NCBI RefSeq assembly: GCF_029407905.1
Contig: NC_073628.1
Span: 15,343,501 to 15,407,500 of the forward strand
Direction of reading: 5' to 3'
Origin: Bubalus kerabau
Taxonomy: Eukaryota; Chordata; Mammalia; Artiodactyla; Bovidae
Length of the DNA: 64,000 nt
Part shown: positions 39,212-51,455 of the stretch, one piece after another
Position numbering within the stretch: position 1 is the first letter of the stretch
How the letters are laid out: each line of letters opens with the position of its first letter
Position numbers and translations under genes: made by a program
The notes under the pieces: generated by a model
What the model saw: the letters and a program-made list of their open reading frames with translations, nothing else
What the model was told of the DNA's origin: nothing
Database searches by the model: none

Positions 39212-39740
39212 CCTTGGAAGGAAAGCTATGACAAATCTAGACAGCATATTAAAAAGCAGAGACATTACTTTGCCAACAGAAGTCCGTCTAGTCAAAGCTG
39301 TGGTTTTTCCAATAGTCATGTATGGATGTGAGAGTTGGACCATAAAAAAGGCTGAGCACCTAAGAATTGATGCTTATGAACTGTGGTGCTGGAGAAGACT
39401 CTTGCGAGTCCCTTGGACTGCAAGGAGATCCAACCTGTCAATCCTAAAGGAAATCAACTCTGATTATTCATTGGAAGGACTGATGCTGAGGCTGAAGCTC
39501 CAATACTTTGGCCATCTGATGCAAACAACCAACTCATTGGAAAAGACCCTAATGCTGGGAAAGATTAAAGGCAAAAGGAGAAGGGGACAGCAGAAGATGA
39601 GATGGTTAGATAGCATCACTGACTCAGTGGACAGGAATTTGAGCAAATCCCGGGAGATGGACAGGGGAGCCTGGCACGCTGCAGTCTATGAGGTCGCAAA
39701 GAGTTGGACAGGACTTACTGACAGAACAACAATAACAGAT
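39212..39740 (+). mobile_element. BovB LINE 3' fragment with open frame
   Basis: About 530 bp of the BovB ORF2 C-terminal region, from ESWTIKKAEHLRIDAYELW through LMLGKIKGKRRRGQQKMRWL to the terminal tail. The frame 39228-39782 is open for 184 codons, unusually clean for this window, but it lacks the RT and endonuclease domains and so is not functional. Confidence 0.92.
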
Positions 39741-40185
39741 CTTTTAAATACAAACATTGGATCATTTCACTTCTCCACTTAAACCCTTTCATGGCTTTCT
39801 GATGCACTGAGCACGTAAATGTAACCCTCTCAACAAGATGTGCCGGTTCCCAAGTGACTGCCACCAGAAACTCCCAGTGACACTGTGTCTTGTCAGCTTC
39901 TCCCCAAACCCTGTCACCCCAGGCCTCGCACGCCCTCCCCGAGCCTACAGTGCTCTTTCTTCTGCTCAGCCCGCTCCCTCCACTTGTCCTTCACGTTGAA
40001 AACTGAAGTCACATCCTCGGAAGTCCTCCCCCATTTTCCATAGTCTAAATGAGGCCTGATTGCTCTCTTCCATAACAGTAACTGTGTATGTCTGCGAGGA
40101 GTATTCATCTGATGCCTCCTTCAAGCTCCATGGAGCCAAGACCCAGTGTTTGCCCTGGATGTCCAGAGCCAAGCCAGTGCTGAGA
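39741..40185 (-). repeat. L2-like LINE relic (antisense)
   Basis: 'cacttctccacttaaaccctttcatggctt', 'ctgcctccttcaagctcc' type text and 'gtgtttgccctggatgtcc' resemble antisense L2 sequence. Weak, diverged. Confidence 0.4.
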
Positions 40186-40189
40186 AACG

Positions 40190-40460
40190 GCTGTGTGCTT
40201 CTCCATCTGGGCAGGCTGCCATGACAAAGCCCTGGAGATGAGGGGCTTAAGGAACAGGAATCTGATTCTCACTGTTTCAGAGGCTGCAAGTCTGAGACCA
40301 CGGTGCAGTCATGGTCAGTTCCTGGTGAAGACCCACTTCCTGGCTTGCCAACGGCCACCTTCCCTGTGCCTTCCTAGGGCTTTTCCTTGGTACATGCTCA
40401 TGGGGAGAGGGAGAGAACTTCCTCTGCATTCCTTCACAATTCCCTCCTCCTGTAGGACAA
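40190..40460 (+). repeat. Ancient LTR-like repeat
   Basis: 'gcaggctgccatgacaaagc', 'aaggaacaggaatctgattctcactg', 'ggctgcaagtctgagaccacggtg' and 'aacggccaccttccctgtgcc' follow the order of a common old mammalian LTR (MaLR/ERVL type). The family name is unsure. Confidence 0.45.
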
Positions 40461-41329
40461 TTCTTGAGGTCCTCAGCACAGCTTCTGAGCTTGCACACAC
40501 CCAGCCCACCTCTCAACATGGTGTATCTCTCGGCAGTGCCCCTGCGAGGCCCCCTCTTCTCCTGCAGGAGTAGGTCCAGTGCCCCGGCTGCCCTCACATC
40601 CCTGCCTCCTACAGGGCAGCGCTCTCTGTGGGGCCAGCAGACTGCACCCACAGCTCCTTCACACCTTACTCTCCTGCATCAGGGGTGGTGCATCCAAGGA
40701 AGCCTGGTGAGCGGATGCAGCAGAATGGCCCAAACCTGTGCTCGTAGGAGCCAAGGCACTGCCAGAGACACATCCCAAGGGTGGAAAGAGCCATGCCAGT
40801 GAGCCAGAGGGCAGAGGCCAGCTCGGCGTGCTCACTCAGCACGGGGTCCAAAGCCCCTCAGTCCCTGGCCGCCGTGGGGAACTCCCTTGCCCACTGGAGG
40901 AAGAGCTGGCCCAGCATGCCGCCGCTCCCACTGCCTCTGGTGCCTGTCCTCTCCAAGTTCCGAGCGCGGCCATGAGTGAGGGAGGCACACAGTGGACGCT
41001 TCTCACGTAGAGGCCCTCCCTCCCTCTTCCTGCTGCCCCTCTCTGGCCCACCCCTGACTCCACATCACACGCGTGCCTCCTGTCCTCCACCCTCCGGCCA
41101 TTCTCTCCTCCTCCTTGGGCAACTGGCATTGCCCTCACCGTGTTGTATACCACTCCAAGGGATCCATGTGGATAAACTGGTCCATCATCCCTTTTGTCTG
41201 AAGAGCCTCACTCTATCTAGTGACAGAAATAAAAATTGAGAAGAAATTGCTAGCACCTCCCCCATATTCCAAGTTGAACGCTCACTTGGATGTCACACAT
41301 GTGGCAAAAGGGTGAGCATATGTATTAGA
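40461..41329. other. Intergenic, no recognised feature
   Basis: GC-rich unique-looking sequence, with several open frames of 60-112 codons but no domain or splice context. Confidence 0.4.
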
Positions 41330-41460
41330 AAAGCAGTGGATGGAGTGTTAGGTGACCTGGCTTTGTGTCTGTCATTTATCAACGAAGTGAACCCGGGCAA
41401 GCCACACAGTCCCTCTGAGAAAAGTTCCTTCATGGGGAAAATGTCCTGCCAACTGCAGAG
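41330..41460 (+). repeat. MIR-like fragment
   Basis: 'aggtgacctggctttgtgtctg', 'aagtgaacccgggcaagccac' and 'cagtccctctgag' resemble the MIR core. Diverged. Confidence 0.45.
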
Positions 41461-41879
41461 CATTTGTACAAGATTTAGATGAAAGAATGCTATGTGAAAG
41501 TGCACTGCCAATTATCACATGCTACAGAAATGTAGGGAATTCAATACGCTAAATCTTGAGAGAGTGGACTTGCTGGATCAGGATTTTGGTTACAATTAAA
41601 TCCCTGGGTTGGAGAAGGATGCAGGCAGAGAAGGAGAAAGAAAAGTATGCAGTTACCTAGCTAGGGAACACCAAAACTGGTAGCATAAGTCCTCTGTGTG
41701 ATGACAAGTTGATGGGGATTGGGTGGAACCAAAGAGCCAGCCTGGACATGCCAGCCCCAGTGGTCCAGGGCTTCACCTCCAGTGACAGACTGGGCAGATG
41801 TTCAGAGGGTGGGCCACACTCCTTTCCCCTCCCAGTACTGAGCCTTGGGAAATAAACACAAGCTCTGATGATCAAATAA

Positions 41880-42090
41880 ACTGATTTATATTTTTATTAC
41901 AATAGCAAAAGATTAGAAACTACCAAATGCCTGTCATATGGGACGTGTTAAACAAATTATGGAAATTCATTCAATGAAACACTACGCAGCCATTTTAAAA
42001 GGTGAAAAAAAAAGGATGCTGAACAATATAGTATGCTAGCAACTGTGGGGAAATATATGATTTGTTTGCTAATGTACATTTAAAACATGT
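41880..42090 (+). repeat. Old L1M 3' fragment
   Basis: 'aaacaaattatggaaattcattcaatgaaacactacgcagcc' followed by an A-rich run resembles ancient L1M 3' sequence. Confidence 0.5.
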
Positions 42091-42211
42091 GCAGAGGACC
42101 CTGGTGGGCTCTACAGAGGGACTAAAACGCTAAGGGGCAGGAGTGTGGGAAGATGTACATGCCCATTGTGTCTTCTGCATTTTGAACTATGTGACTGTGA
42201 GACCGCCCATC

Positions 42212-42268
42212 CTGTGTGCACCTGTGTGTGCATGCGTGTGTGCATGCATGTACATGTGTGTGTGTACA
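42212..42268. repeat. Impure (TG)n/(TGCA) microsatellite
   Basis: Alternating GT/GC steps, such as TGTGTGCATGCGTGTGTGCA, run over about 55 bp. It is likely to be polymorphic. Confidence 0.8.
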
Positions 42269-44800
42269 GTTTTATTGGACTGGATCAATGTCTTGAACCT
42301 GAAGCCAATGGACTCTCTCCTTCCTAACACTTGGGTCTCCCCCCTAATCTCAGGCCCTATGAACCGCATGTGCAAAAATCAAATCCAGACAGCAACATGC
42401 ATGATAAAAGCAACAGAACATGTGCTGTCGGTTCCTGGGAAGCAGCCTAGGGCTGTGGACAGCAGTGTGGTTCTCCCAGTCTCAACAGTGGGAAGAAAGG
42501 GCTTGGACGCTTCTCCAACCGGATGGCCTTTCCCCGCCGTGTTAGTGTAAACGGTGGGCTGACAAGCATCCTCCCTAACAGTACAAGAAAAGTCAGCATC
42601 CAGTGGAGGAAGAAAAGACAGACCACATGTGCGAAACAGTTGAGGCTGGGGAGGTGGGTTCAGAGAAGGAAGTTGATCAGAGTCTGCAAAGCTAAGTCAA
42701 AGGATTCTGAGAAAAATTAAGTGGTGTCAGGGTGTCATGGGTCACAACTTCCGCGAGGCCCAAGGACCCTAATATTTTATATTGCATCTATTAGTAAGAC
42801 AGAAGCAAAAAAGGGACGTAACCTTTGATCTGGCGTAATGAGCGGGTATGCTGACAAAATGGGAGCGTGATTCAGTCTGGTTCTAAGGAAGCCCCTCACT
42901 TTCCTGGTCCCTCACTGCCTTCCTGCTCCCCACTTGGTTTGGTGTTCCAGCATTCTGTTTTACATTTGGCTTTGTTCAATCCCTGCATCTGCTTAGCCAA
43001 TTTCTGCTTAGAAGCTAAAGTGCCAAGAAGCTACACGAGAAGACAGGGCCTGGGCAGGATCAGAACTGCTGGAGATTTTGCCACCAAGATTGCCAGGAGA
43101 GCTTTGCAAATGGAATCAATCTGAATGCAGCTGATGAGAAACATGTGAATGAGCAAAGCCAGCACAAACAGAAACTGTTGAGTTTCCCACCGCAGTAGCC
43201 TGGAGTGGCTTCTCCAGAGAGTCTACTCATATGTGTTTGCCTTGCTGTCACAAGGAGGACGCATGCTTCTTCTTGGAAATGCTTCCAGACCCGCTGATTA
43301 ACCCTAACCTTACAAAGCGCACGTCTCCTTGGGCCCACTTAGCGTTCTTTTGTGTGTAGTTTGCCCAGTAGCCGACTGGTTCCTCTGTTTGATACATGCT
43401 TATGGGAGACAGGTGGGAGGTAAGTTTTGGTCAATATATGGTGCCTCCTCTTCCCTGGAATTTGAAAAGGTTAGAAAAGCTCTCCCCTGACTAGGTATGT
43501 CCTTATCATCCCCAAATAAAAGAAAATCAAGATATCTCTCAAATGTAGTCAAAGAATTTGGGGCATTCTCCTGTAATTTCCTCAGAGAGACATACCTGAT
43601 GTCAGACATTCATTGACGTCATTCACTGTGACACATCTCAGGTGAGGTTATAATAAAGGAACACGATTATTTGCCTAGAGCTGAGAAAAAGAATCAGATG
43701 GTAACACCTGAACAGAGAGGTTGTCAAGCAACTTCTGAGGAAAAAGGCACTCTGATTCCTACTAATTCTTGCCCTGGAGCCCAGTCTGCTGTGTGTTCAG
43801 AGTAGAACAATCCCAACACCCCCATAAGATATTAACCTCAGAGAAGCATCGTTCTGGCAGTGTCTGGTTTCCTTTTCCTGGTTCCATCTTCACCACACAG
43901 CCTTTTCCATCTCAGCTGAGAGCGGTTGGCCAGCTTCCATGGTCCTGACAGTGGCCATTAGCTACCCAGACGTTATGCTTTATCTCTCAGGTGCTGTGTG
44001 TTTAGCTGGCATGATTTGGGGCAAATGCCACATGGGGATTTGGCATCTGCAAAGCTTTGGTCCAGACCTGGGACTGATGGTTATTGATGGCACTGTGATT
44101 TACTATTTGGGAGTCATCTAGCCACCAGTCCAGAAACAATTAAACCACTGGTCAGGGAGTTGTTCTGCTCCTTAGGTTCGCTGAAGGATAACTTAGCTAT
44201 CTGTTACTCTGAGCATAAACATTACACTGACCTCGATCCAGGAATTTAAACAGTGTCATTTAGTGTAAACGCTAGCAAATACCTTCTTGCTGAAGTGGTC
44301 TGTTTTCAGGATGGCTTAGTGTTTCTTCCCTCCAAAAGTTCTTTAGGGCAGTGGACTTCAAACTCTTCGTCAGATCTGCGTTTCTTCTCTCATTTACATG
44401 CTTGGCCTCCCAAGAGCTTCTAAAGTTGAGGGAGCCCTCTGCTGATGGCCTGGGTGTAACTTCACAGCACACAGCAAGGAGACTACGGGAAGTCTCCGGA
44501 GCTCCTGAAGTTGAAAACTGTCACCTGTCTCTAGACGCACAGCAGACTTTGCTGTGAAAAGTCTGGCTCTAGAAATGTCCTTTATTTCCTCAAAGAATCC
44601 ACATTGTTTCCAATTTTATTCTTCCAGGAAGTAGAAGAAAAAAGTCATCTGTCTGTCTCTCTCTGCAGCTGCAGTGCCATTATCCACTCTAGAACAACTC
44701 TGCTCAGCATGTGTCCTGCAGTAAAGGAGTGGGAGCTGCCAGAATATATACAGAATCCCAGCATCGTGGGACTGGATTTAGAAACATTTACCCTTTGTGG
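42269..44800. other. Intergenic, mostly unique-looking
   Basis: No gene supported. A perfect cAMP-response-type palindrome TGACGTCA is at 43614-43621. A possible hAT scrap begins near 44350 ('cagtggacttcaaactc'). No other structure was recognised. Confidence 0.4.
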
Positions 44801-44802
44801 TC

Positions 44803-45070
44803 GGAGAAGGCAATGGCACCCCACTCCAGTACTCTTGCCTAGAAAATCCCATGGATGGAGGAGCCTGGTGGGCTGCAGTCCATGGGGTCACTAAGAGTTG
44901 GACACGACTCAGCGACTTCACTTTCACTTTTCACTTTCATGCATTGGAGAAGGAAATGGCAACCCACTCCAGAGTTCTTGCCTGGAGAATCCCAGGGATG
45001 GGGGAACCTGGTGGGCTGCCATCTATAGGGTCGCACAGAGTCGGACGCGACTGAAGTGACTTAGCAGCAA
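44803..45070 (+). repeat. Bov-A2 SINE (dimer)
   Basis: Same dimer plan as at 27808: GAGAAGGCAATGGCACCCC head, linker CTTTCACTTTTCACTTTCA, second unit with GTCTATAGGGTCGC-like core and terminal ACTTAGCAGCAAC. Confidence 0.92.
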
Positions 45071-46723
45071 CTCTTTGTGGTGTGTCCAGACCAAGAATTT
45101 GATGAGGCCACAACTTCAAGGAGGAATTATTCCCAGTAGCTGTGGCCTTGATGCTGGAGGTTAACAGCTTAACACCAGGATGTGCAGCCCAATCCTGAAG
45201 TCTGAAAATTTACAGTGATATGGGCAGGCTGCCTGCCAAGGCCTGCAGTGTGAATCCCAAGAGGAGCACCTTCTATTCTAAGACCTCTCTCAACCCAGGG
45301 CACACCATCCTGTGCTTTGATGAGTGTCCTACCTCTCTTCCTACATGCTTCTTTCTCCAACTCCTTTATTCCTAAACTTTCTTTTCAATCCACAGACAAT
45401 GAGGAAAACTTACTCCCTGACCCATCTGACTTTCGGAAAAGAAGTCATGAGGTAAAGTGAGTGAAATATCTGCCCCAGATGTCAGCAGGGAGAACCAAGG
45501 TACAACTTCCCTTGCCACAGGCATCAAAAGGAAGCGTAAAGAAATGGCAAAGAGTATCAAACCTGGATGAAAGGGAACAAAAGAACAATAAGATCCTTTT
45601 CCTTGAGACGGCTCCCCTGGAAAAAAAGAAAAGTGAAATCTCATGCCTCATAACACAACCAACACTGCTAATAACCACAGGCTAAAGGAGCCGTCTCTGG
45701 AAAATCAAAAGGTCTTTGGCACTCAGAATTCTTCAGTGAGTCCCCATGGCCCAGTGCAACCTGAAGTTTTCAAGAGGATATTCAGCTTGCTTTGCTTTTT
45801 CTGCTGCAGTCCCTACCTGACCCAACACATGGACACAGAGCTCACTCTAATTTTGCAGTTAGACCATTTTCCCCTCATGTCTTCCTGTTCCTATCCCTTT
45901 CTCCTCCATTTGTCAGGGGCACAGCCCCCCACCCCATTCTTCAAGATTGAGCACAGATGTCCCATTCTCCGTGAAGGCTTCTCCAGCACTGCCAGACAAA
46001 ATAAACTCCTCTCTCCCTTATCTTCCCAAGGGTTTTTGTTGACATCCTGCTCCACCCCCACCATTATCATACTGAATGTACAGTCCTGATAGTCATCTCC
46101 TCTGCAGCTTATAAATAAGATGAAGCCACACATTCATTCCTTCATCTCCCCTCGAACCCCGTCCTCCCCCAGGTTTCCTCACACCCTCCCATTCACCATC
46201 CTCATTCCTCCTGCCAAGGGACTACCATAGCATCTTTCATATTGGACATTCTCAATACTCAGCTTGTTCCATTAAATTACATTAATAACTAAGAAGATCA
46301 GGAGATTATTGTTCACTCTAAAGACAGAAGAAGGCAGTAATATGACAACAGGTAAGTGAGATATTACTTCAGATCCTAAGTCATAAACACCCTCGTTTGT
46401 CAGCTCCAAGATGGCTTATCTAGAAGTGTCTCAAAATTTCCAATTTCTCCAGTTTTCAGACCCTGCCTTCTACATGTGACCATAGAGCACTGAGAACAAT
46501 TTCTGAGCAACTGTGAGTTAGGAACCACTCCCCCACCCACCTTGTTCAAGACACTTTACTTCCATCTGCTAGAAATTTGTCATAAAAATGATCCAAACAT
46601 GCTATGGGCAGGGGCCAGGTGCTGACCCCAGGGCTGTGCCATGACTAGCCCTAAGTGGCCTTGAACATGACAAGTTGAAGATATCCAGTCAGTATTTGTC
46701 CTTCAAGATGATCATCACAGTGG
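45071..46723. other. Intergenic, no recognised feature
   Basis: No gene or confident repeat. The longest frame here (45643-46089, 148 codons) has no recognisable domain and no exon signals. Confidence 0.4.
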
Positions 46724-46925
46724 CCGATGGACTTTGGAGTCTGACAACCCTGAATTCAAATCGAAGTTAAACATTTTAACCTTCAGTTTCCATACCTCTG
46801 AAATGGAGCTAATAAAATCCCTCTTCATCATCAGGTTGCTTTTAGGATTAAATGGGATTTTGAATATTAAGTACTTAACTACTCACAAGAAATGCTCAGT
46901 AAGTGAAAGCTATTCTTATTACAGT
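46724..46925 (+). repeat. MIR SINE
   Basis: 'gatggactttggagtctgacaaccctgaattcaaatc', then 'taaccttcagtttccatacc' and 'gcttttaggattaaatggga', then 'gaaatgctcagtaagtg'. Full MIR order. Confidence 0.82.
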
Positions 46926-47655
46926 AACACTTCCATAATTTAATACATTTCTGAAAGTTCTCTTTTGGAATCACCTTCAAAGCCCTTTTACAAGTCACAT
47001 GTAAAAATCATGGGGGGTTTTTTTCTAATTTTTTTTTATTCCTTATTTTGTGCTAAAACAGTACCATCTTCAAGCCTCTATTTTGTTAATCAGATTTATC
47101 TAAACATTTTAGAGGTTCACAAAAGTCAAATCCACTGTTTAAAGAACAAGTGTTGCAATCACTGCCTATATGTTTCAGGTACTTACGGAATTCCAAAGGC
47201 ATTGTTCAAAACCCAAATACTGTATAAAAAGCATTTATATCTTACACAAACATCCCAGACCCATTCCCCACAATACCTAGTAAAAGGTTAGAACCACTGT
47301 TCCTAGCTTAATTCAAATCAAGTATTTTACTGAGCAAATATATGAAGGTTATTGAGCGATGACACTGTAAAAATCAGGTCTTTTGAGTCCATAGACTAGA
47401 ATGCCAAGAAACCCCAAACTGTGGAAGCAACCCAGCCTGGAAGCTGAGTTAAGCTGCCATTCTAGACGGCTCCAGGGCACTTCAGTGGAGGGATAATTCT
47501 CTGAGCTCCCTTCGGGACCTGAGAATAACTTCAATTATTACCTCATATTCCCATTTTTCACTGCGTAGCCAAAGAATGTCCTTGAAAGGCCACTAGATTC
47601 ACTCACAGACACTGCTAGAGCGCTGCTTCTTCAAGAGTGGATTATTATTCATTTA
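46926..47655. other. Intergenic, AT-rich, no recognised feature
   Basis: AT-rich sequence with T tracts near 47010-47040. No supported gene. Confidence 0.4.
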
Positions 47656-47804
47656 GAGATGGTTGGATGGCATCACTGACTCAATGGACATGAGTCTGCA
47701 TAAACTCTGGGAGTTGGTGATGGACAGGGAGGCCTGGCCTGCTGCACTCCCTGGGGTCGCAAAGAGTCAAACACCAATGAGCAGCTGAACTGACTGACTG
47801 AATC
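47656..47804 (+). mobile_element. BovB LINE 3'-end fragment
   Basis: 'gagatggttggatggcatcactgactc', then GGAGTTGGTGATGGACAGGG and the terminal GAGCAGCTGAACTGACTGAC. About 150 bp of the extreme 3' end. Confidence 0.88.
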
Positions 47805-49280
47805 GACAAGCACTTCCTTGGCTCCTCTTGTATATATAGCACTTAACACCATAGGAAGATAATGCATGGCCCCTGACCTCATGGGGTTTCCATTCTAGAG
47901 GAGACTAGAACCTAGAATTTCAATGTGAAAAATGTCCATTCTAAATAGAACATGAGACTACAAAGAATCTATCACAAGTAACGTAGTGATTCATTGAGTA
48001 AACAGTAGAAACAATGCATGCTATGGAGATAAAGACACCTATGAAGGGAGTGGTCCTGGAAGCCCTGGAAGGAAACTCAGCCCAAAAAGTGAGAAAGGCT
48101 TTCAGTAGGCAGAGAGAAGGGGAGTGATTCCAGGGAAGGGGACCACCACAATAAAGCCAGAGTGATATAAGAGGCCTTGGACCAAGACTCATAAATAGAG
48201 TCTAAAGTAAGGATGGAGTGGTTATAGAATGAGAAAGGTAGTTTGGGACCAGATTGTAAAGCATCTGAATGGCAGGAATTCATACTTAATCCTATAGAGT
48301 CTAGGACTTGACACTCCCCTGTTGTAGGCTGGAGAATGTTAGGCAGGAGACTAAGCTTTCGATGGGCCCTTTTGACATGAGCTCCATAATCAAAGGGTCT
48401 CACAAGCAACTGAGTCTAAATTTTCTGCCTTAGAAAAAATAGGGGGATTAGCTGTACATTTTAGTCTTCTATGTTCACTCTGGCCTCTCTGACTGAGGGT
48501 CACCAGTGATGGGCAGCTGAAGCAGGAAGAACCAAAGAAACTCAGAGCTGCTGGTGGCTGGAAAGAAATTGTCCCTGGCAGTGAAATCTGCCCCACCGAT
48601 GCCTGGGCTAGAGCAGTGGGATTAGGTGGTTTGCTGGGCCCCATGGCATGGTCTGCGGTGCTGTCAGCAGCCTTTCATCAAAACCTGACGGTGCAGCAGG
48701 CAGTGGTGGCTGTTTTATGTTCTGGATATGAAATGCAGGCTTACGTGTCCTCTATTTATACATGCACCCAGGCCTGCTGGATGGCTGCCATTCCATTCAA
48801 AGGAGGTAAAATAAAACCTTCTCGTGTAGCACACTGACACGCACACCACGCATTCCTGGAAGCAGCAGGCAAGAAAGGGTTTGACCTCCAGCCACAGAAA
48901 GAGAATCCAGTAGGGGAAACCGCACAGTGGCCTAACAGACCACAAAGAAATCCATTCTCAGAGTGTGGAAAGCTGGTCTTCATAAAAGCAGTTAAATGGC
49001 AGTTTGAACAAACCAAACCAATTTTGAAGACAAGATGAAAGGCACTGGGGGCACCGCCTGTCCCATTTGCGTCAGCTTCACTGTCAGACTCCAGTCTTAT
49101 TGAAATTCTTACATTGGGAGCCCGCATAGTTCACACTAGCTTCATCCCCCATGCCTCAGGCATATCCTACAGCAGAAACTAAGCCAGTTTCAACCCAAAG
49201 AGAAGCAGATTGCAGAAGTCAGCATGGTTGGTTGTGGGGGGAATGGCTAAGTGGAATTTGAAGGCTCCTAGAGATACAGC
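47805..49280. other. Intergenic, with L2-like scraps
   Basis: A diverged LINE look at about 48090-48310 ('gtttgggaccagattgtaaagcatctgaatggcagg'). The rest, including 48600-48850, looks unique. No gene supported. Confidence 0.4.
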
Positions 49281-49502
49281 TGGGACTTCCTAGGTGGCGC
49301 AGCAATAAAGAAGCCGCCTGCCAGTGCAGAAGATGCAGGAGACAGGGGTTTGATCCCTGGGTAGGGAAGAGCCCCTGGAGGAGAAAATGGCAACCCACCC
49401 CAGTATTCTTGCCTGGAGAATTCCACGGACAGAGGAGTCTGGTGGGTTACAGTCCATGGGGTCACAAAAAGTTGGACACAACTGAGCAACTAAACAACAA
49501 GA
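49281..49502 (+). repeat. Bov-tA SINE
   Basis: GGGACTTCCTAGGTGGCGCA head, tRNA-like box ('ggtttgatccctgggtaggg'), Bov-A tail (GTTGGACACAACTGAGCAAC) and ACAA-rich end. Confidence 0.9.
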
Positions 49503-49639
49503 GAGATATAACCAGCAGGCCGAGTACTCTGACAAAATCCACTACTTCATGGACCTTCCGTTCCAACCCCCAGCCTCCCCTTCCTCCTGGATCCCCCACA
49601 CATGAGCGTCTATAAACAGACCCATATTTTATCAGCCAC

Positions 49640-49860
49640 CTCCTTCCTAATGCTTCCCCAGGTTTCTAGAACTAATGCCACCTCTTCTGAACTTGTGATA
49701 ATCTCATGGCACTTTTCACATACTTCATTTTGTCTGATTATTTACATATACAGCTTTTCCCCTGCTAGTTTGTGAACCCCTGTGGGTGAGATATAATCTC
49801 CCTCCTCCCCATATCACCTTAAACATCAGAGATATTCAATAAACTCTTATTGAAAAATAT
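49640..49860 (-). repeat. L2-like LINE end (antisense)
   Basis: 'ctcatggcacttttcacatac', 'gtgaacccctgtgggtgag' and 'cagagatattcaataaact' fit an antisense L2 3' region. Confidence 0.55.
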
Positions 49861-50559
49861 ATACAGATACTTTTTGTATCATTGGGAAACTATAAATCAT
49901 TTAGGAAAAAAATGGACACTATCAAAGATTTATGAGTGGGAGACCACTTAGGAGACAACTGCCACAGTTCAAAGGACAGTTAGTGAGCATCCAAACTTAA
50001 GGGGCAGGGGTGGTAGGCGGACAGAACGAGACTTGAGGCCTCTATACATGCTGCTGACTCCCTCATTGACTTTTAGAGCAAAGTAGCAACTTAAGCAAAG
50101 CACAAATATCCTCCAAGATGAAGATCACAGTCAGAGAGCATGCCCTCTGTCCAAACTTTGGCTCTGAACAGATAATTGGGTACTAAAACCAGTACTATTC
50201 AAATCTAAAAGTAGAAGGACCGTCAGATTTGAGGAGGTGACCACCAACCTCGAGGAAAAGAAGGAAATGTGAGTATTTTCCCCTCCAGCCTACCCTCACC
50301 TTCATCCTTCCTTCCCTTCCCCAAAGTCATCTTTTCCCTACCCAGACCTCACAGCCCCTTCTCTCCTCTACCTCCTGAGTTAAATGCTCACTGTCCCTTA
50401 AACTGTGGCAGTTGTCTCCCACCAATAAATAGTCTCTGGTTTCCATTTTTTTCTAAATGGCTTATAGTTTCCCAAACATGTCCCACACATTCCCACCCCC
50501 AGATCTCTGGTGAAGGCTTTGTGGGGCCAGCGGAATATTTTCCCCCATGTCTGCCTATC

Positions 50560-50830
50560 TAAATTTTATTCTTCAAGATTCAATTTAACCACTTCATCCT
50601 TCATTGAGACTTCTCTGAAATTTCCTGGAAGCAATTTCTCTTTTTCTGAACTCTCATTGCACTTGGCATCTTTTTACTGTATTTAGCACACTCCATATGA
50701 CATCTTTCCATGTACATCTTCACTCTCCAATTAAAATGGAAATTCCTGAGGGCACGAATTTTATCTCCATGATATCATGCATTGTTAATTTCATATATGT
50801 CCTCAATGAGTATTTGTTGGGTGGATGATA
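50560..50830 (-). repeat. L2 LINE 3' end (antisense)
   Basis: 'cttcaagattcaatttaacc', 'gacttctctgaaatttcctgg', 'cattgcacttggcatctttt', 'aattcctgagggcacgaattttatc' and 'tcaatgagtatttgttgg' are in the order expected for antisense L2. Confidence 0.7.
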
Positions 50831-51335
50831 TTTGTTGTCTGAATGAATGAGGATATAAAACAATATAAATAATTGAGTGAAAGGGATGGATTTTCAGTAT
50901 TTCCCAGATTTAAGGAAAGGGAAAGTCACTCCAGATATTTTTGAGGTTGAACCTCTTACTTTTTACCTTTCAGTTGATTATAATTAGCCTCATAACGCAG
51001 ACAAAGCAACTGAGATCAATGTAGACTAAATGCTTATGGAAATCATACTGCCCAATGCAAGGCTCTTTATTTTATGCCATTATGCTTGAAGTTAGTCTCT
51101 ATTTTTTTTAGTATCTGGCACATATATCATGGGATTATCTTCAAGAAAACAAGAAAAGATAACCTAGTTCTTTTTATTCCCTTCTCATTAACCCTGTTTT
51201 AGTTCCATGCCTTCATAGAGGGTACAGATGAGCACTTACTTACAATAGGAAGATGTCCTACTCAACAGAAACAAAACAGACATGGTCTAAGTATATCCGA
51301 AAAGCAAAAGTCTTTCAGGATCAAAAGTAATTACC
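50831..51335. other. Intergenic, AT-rich, no recognised feature
   Basis: No gene or confident repeat. Confidence 0.4.
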
Positions 51336-51455
51336 AAAGAATTCCCTGGATGTCCAATGGTTAGGACATGGCACTTTACTGCCATGGACAGAGTTCAACC
51401 CAAGGTTGGGGAACTGAGATCTCACGAGTCATGTGATGCAGCCAAGACAAAACGA
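51336..51455 (+). repeat. CHR-type tRNA-derived SINE
   Basis: 'agaattccctggatgtccaatggttaggac', then 'gttcaacccaaggttggggaactgagatc' and 'gatgcagccaagaca'. The tRNA-like A/B box layout is visible. Artiodactyl (Cetruminantia) family. Confidence 0.7.

Noticed and set aside
45643..46089. A 148-codon open frame
   Set aside because: Low-information composition, no domain and no splice or polyadenylation context.
49281..49502. tRNA gene
   Set aside because: The tRNA-like head belongs to a Bov-tA SINE with the ruminant tail. There is no intact cloverleaf expected of a functional tRNA.
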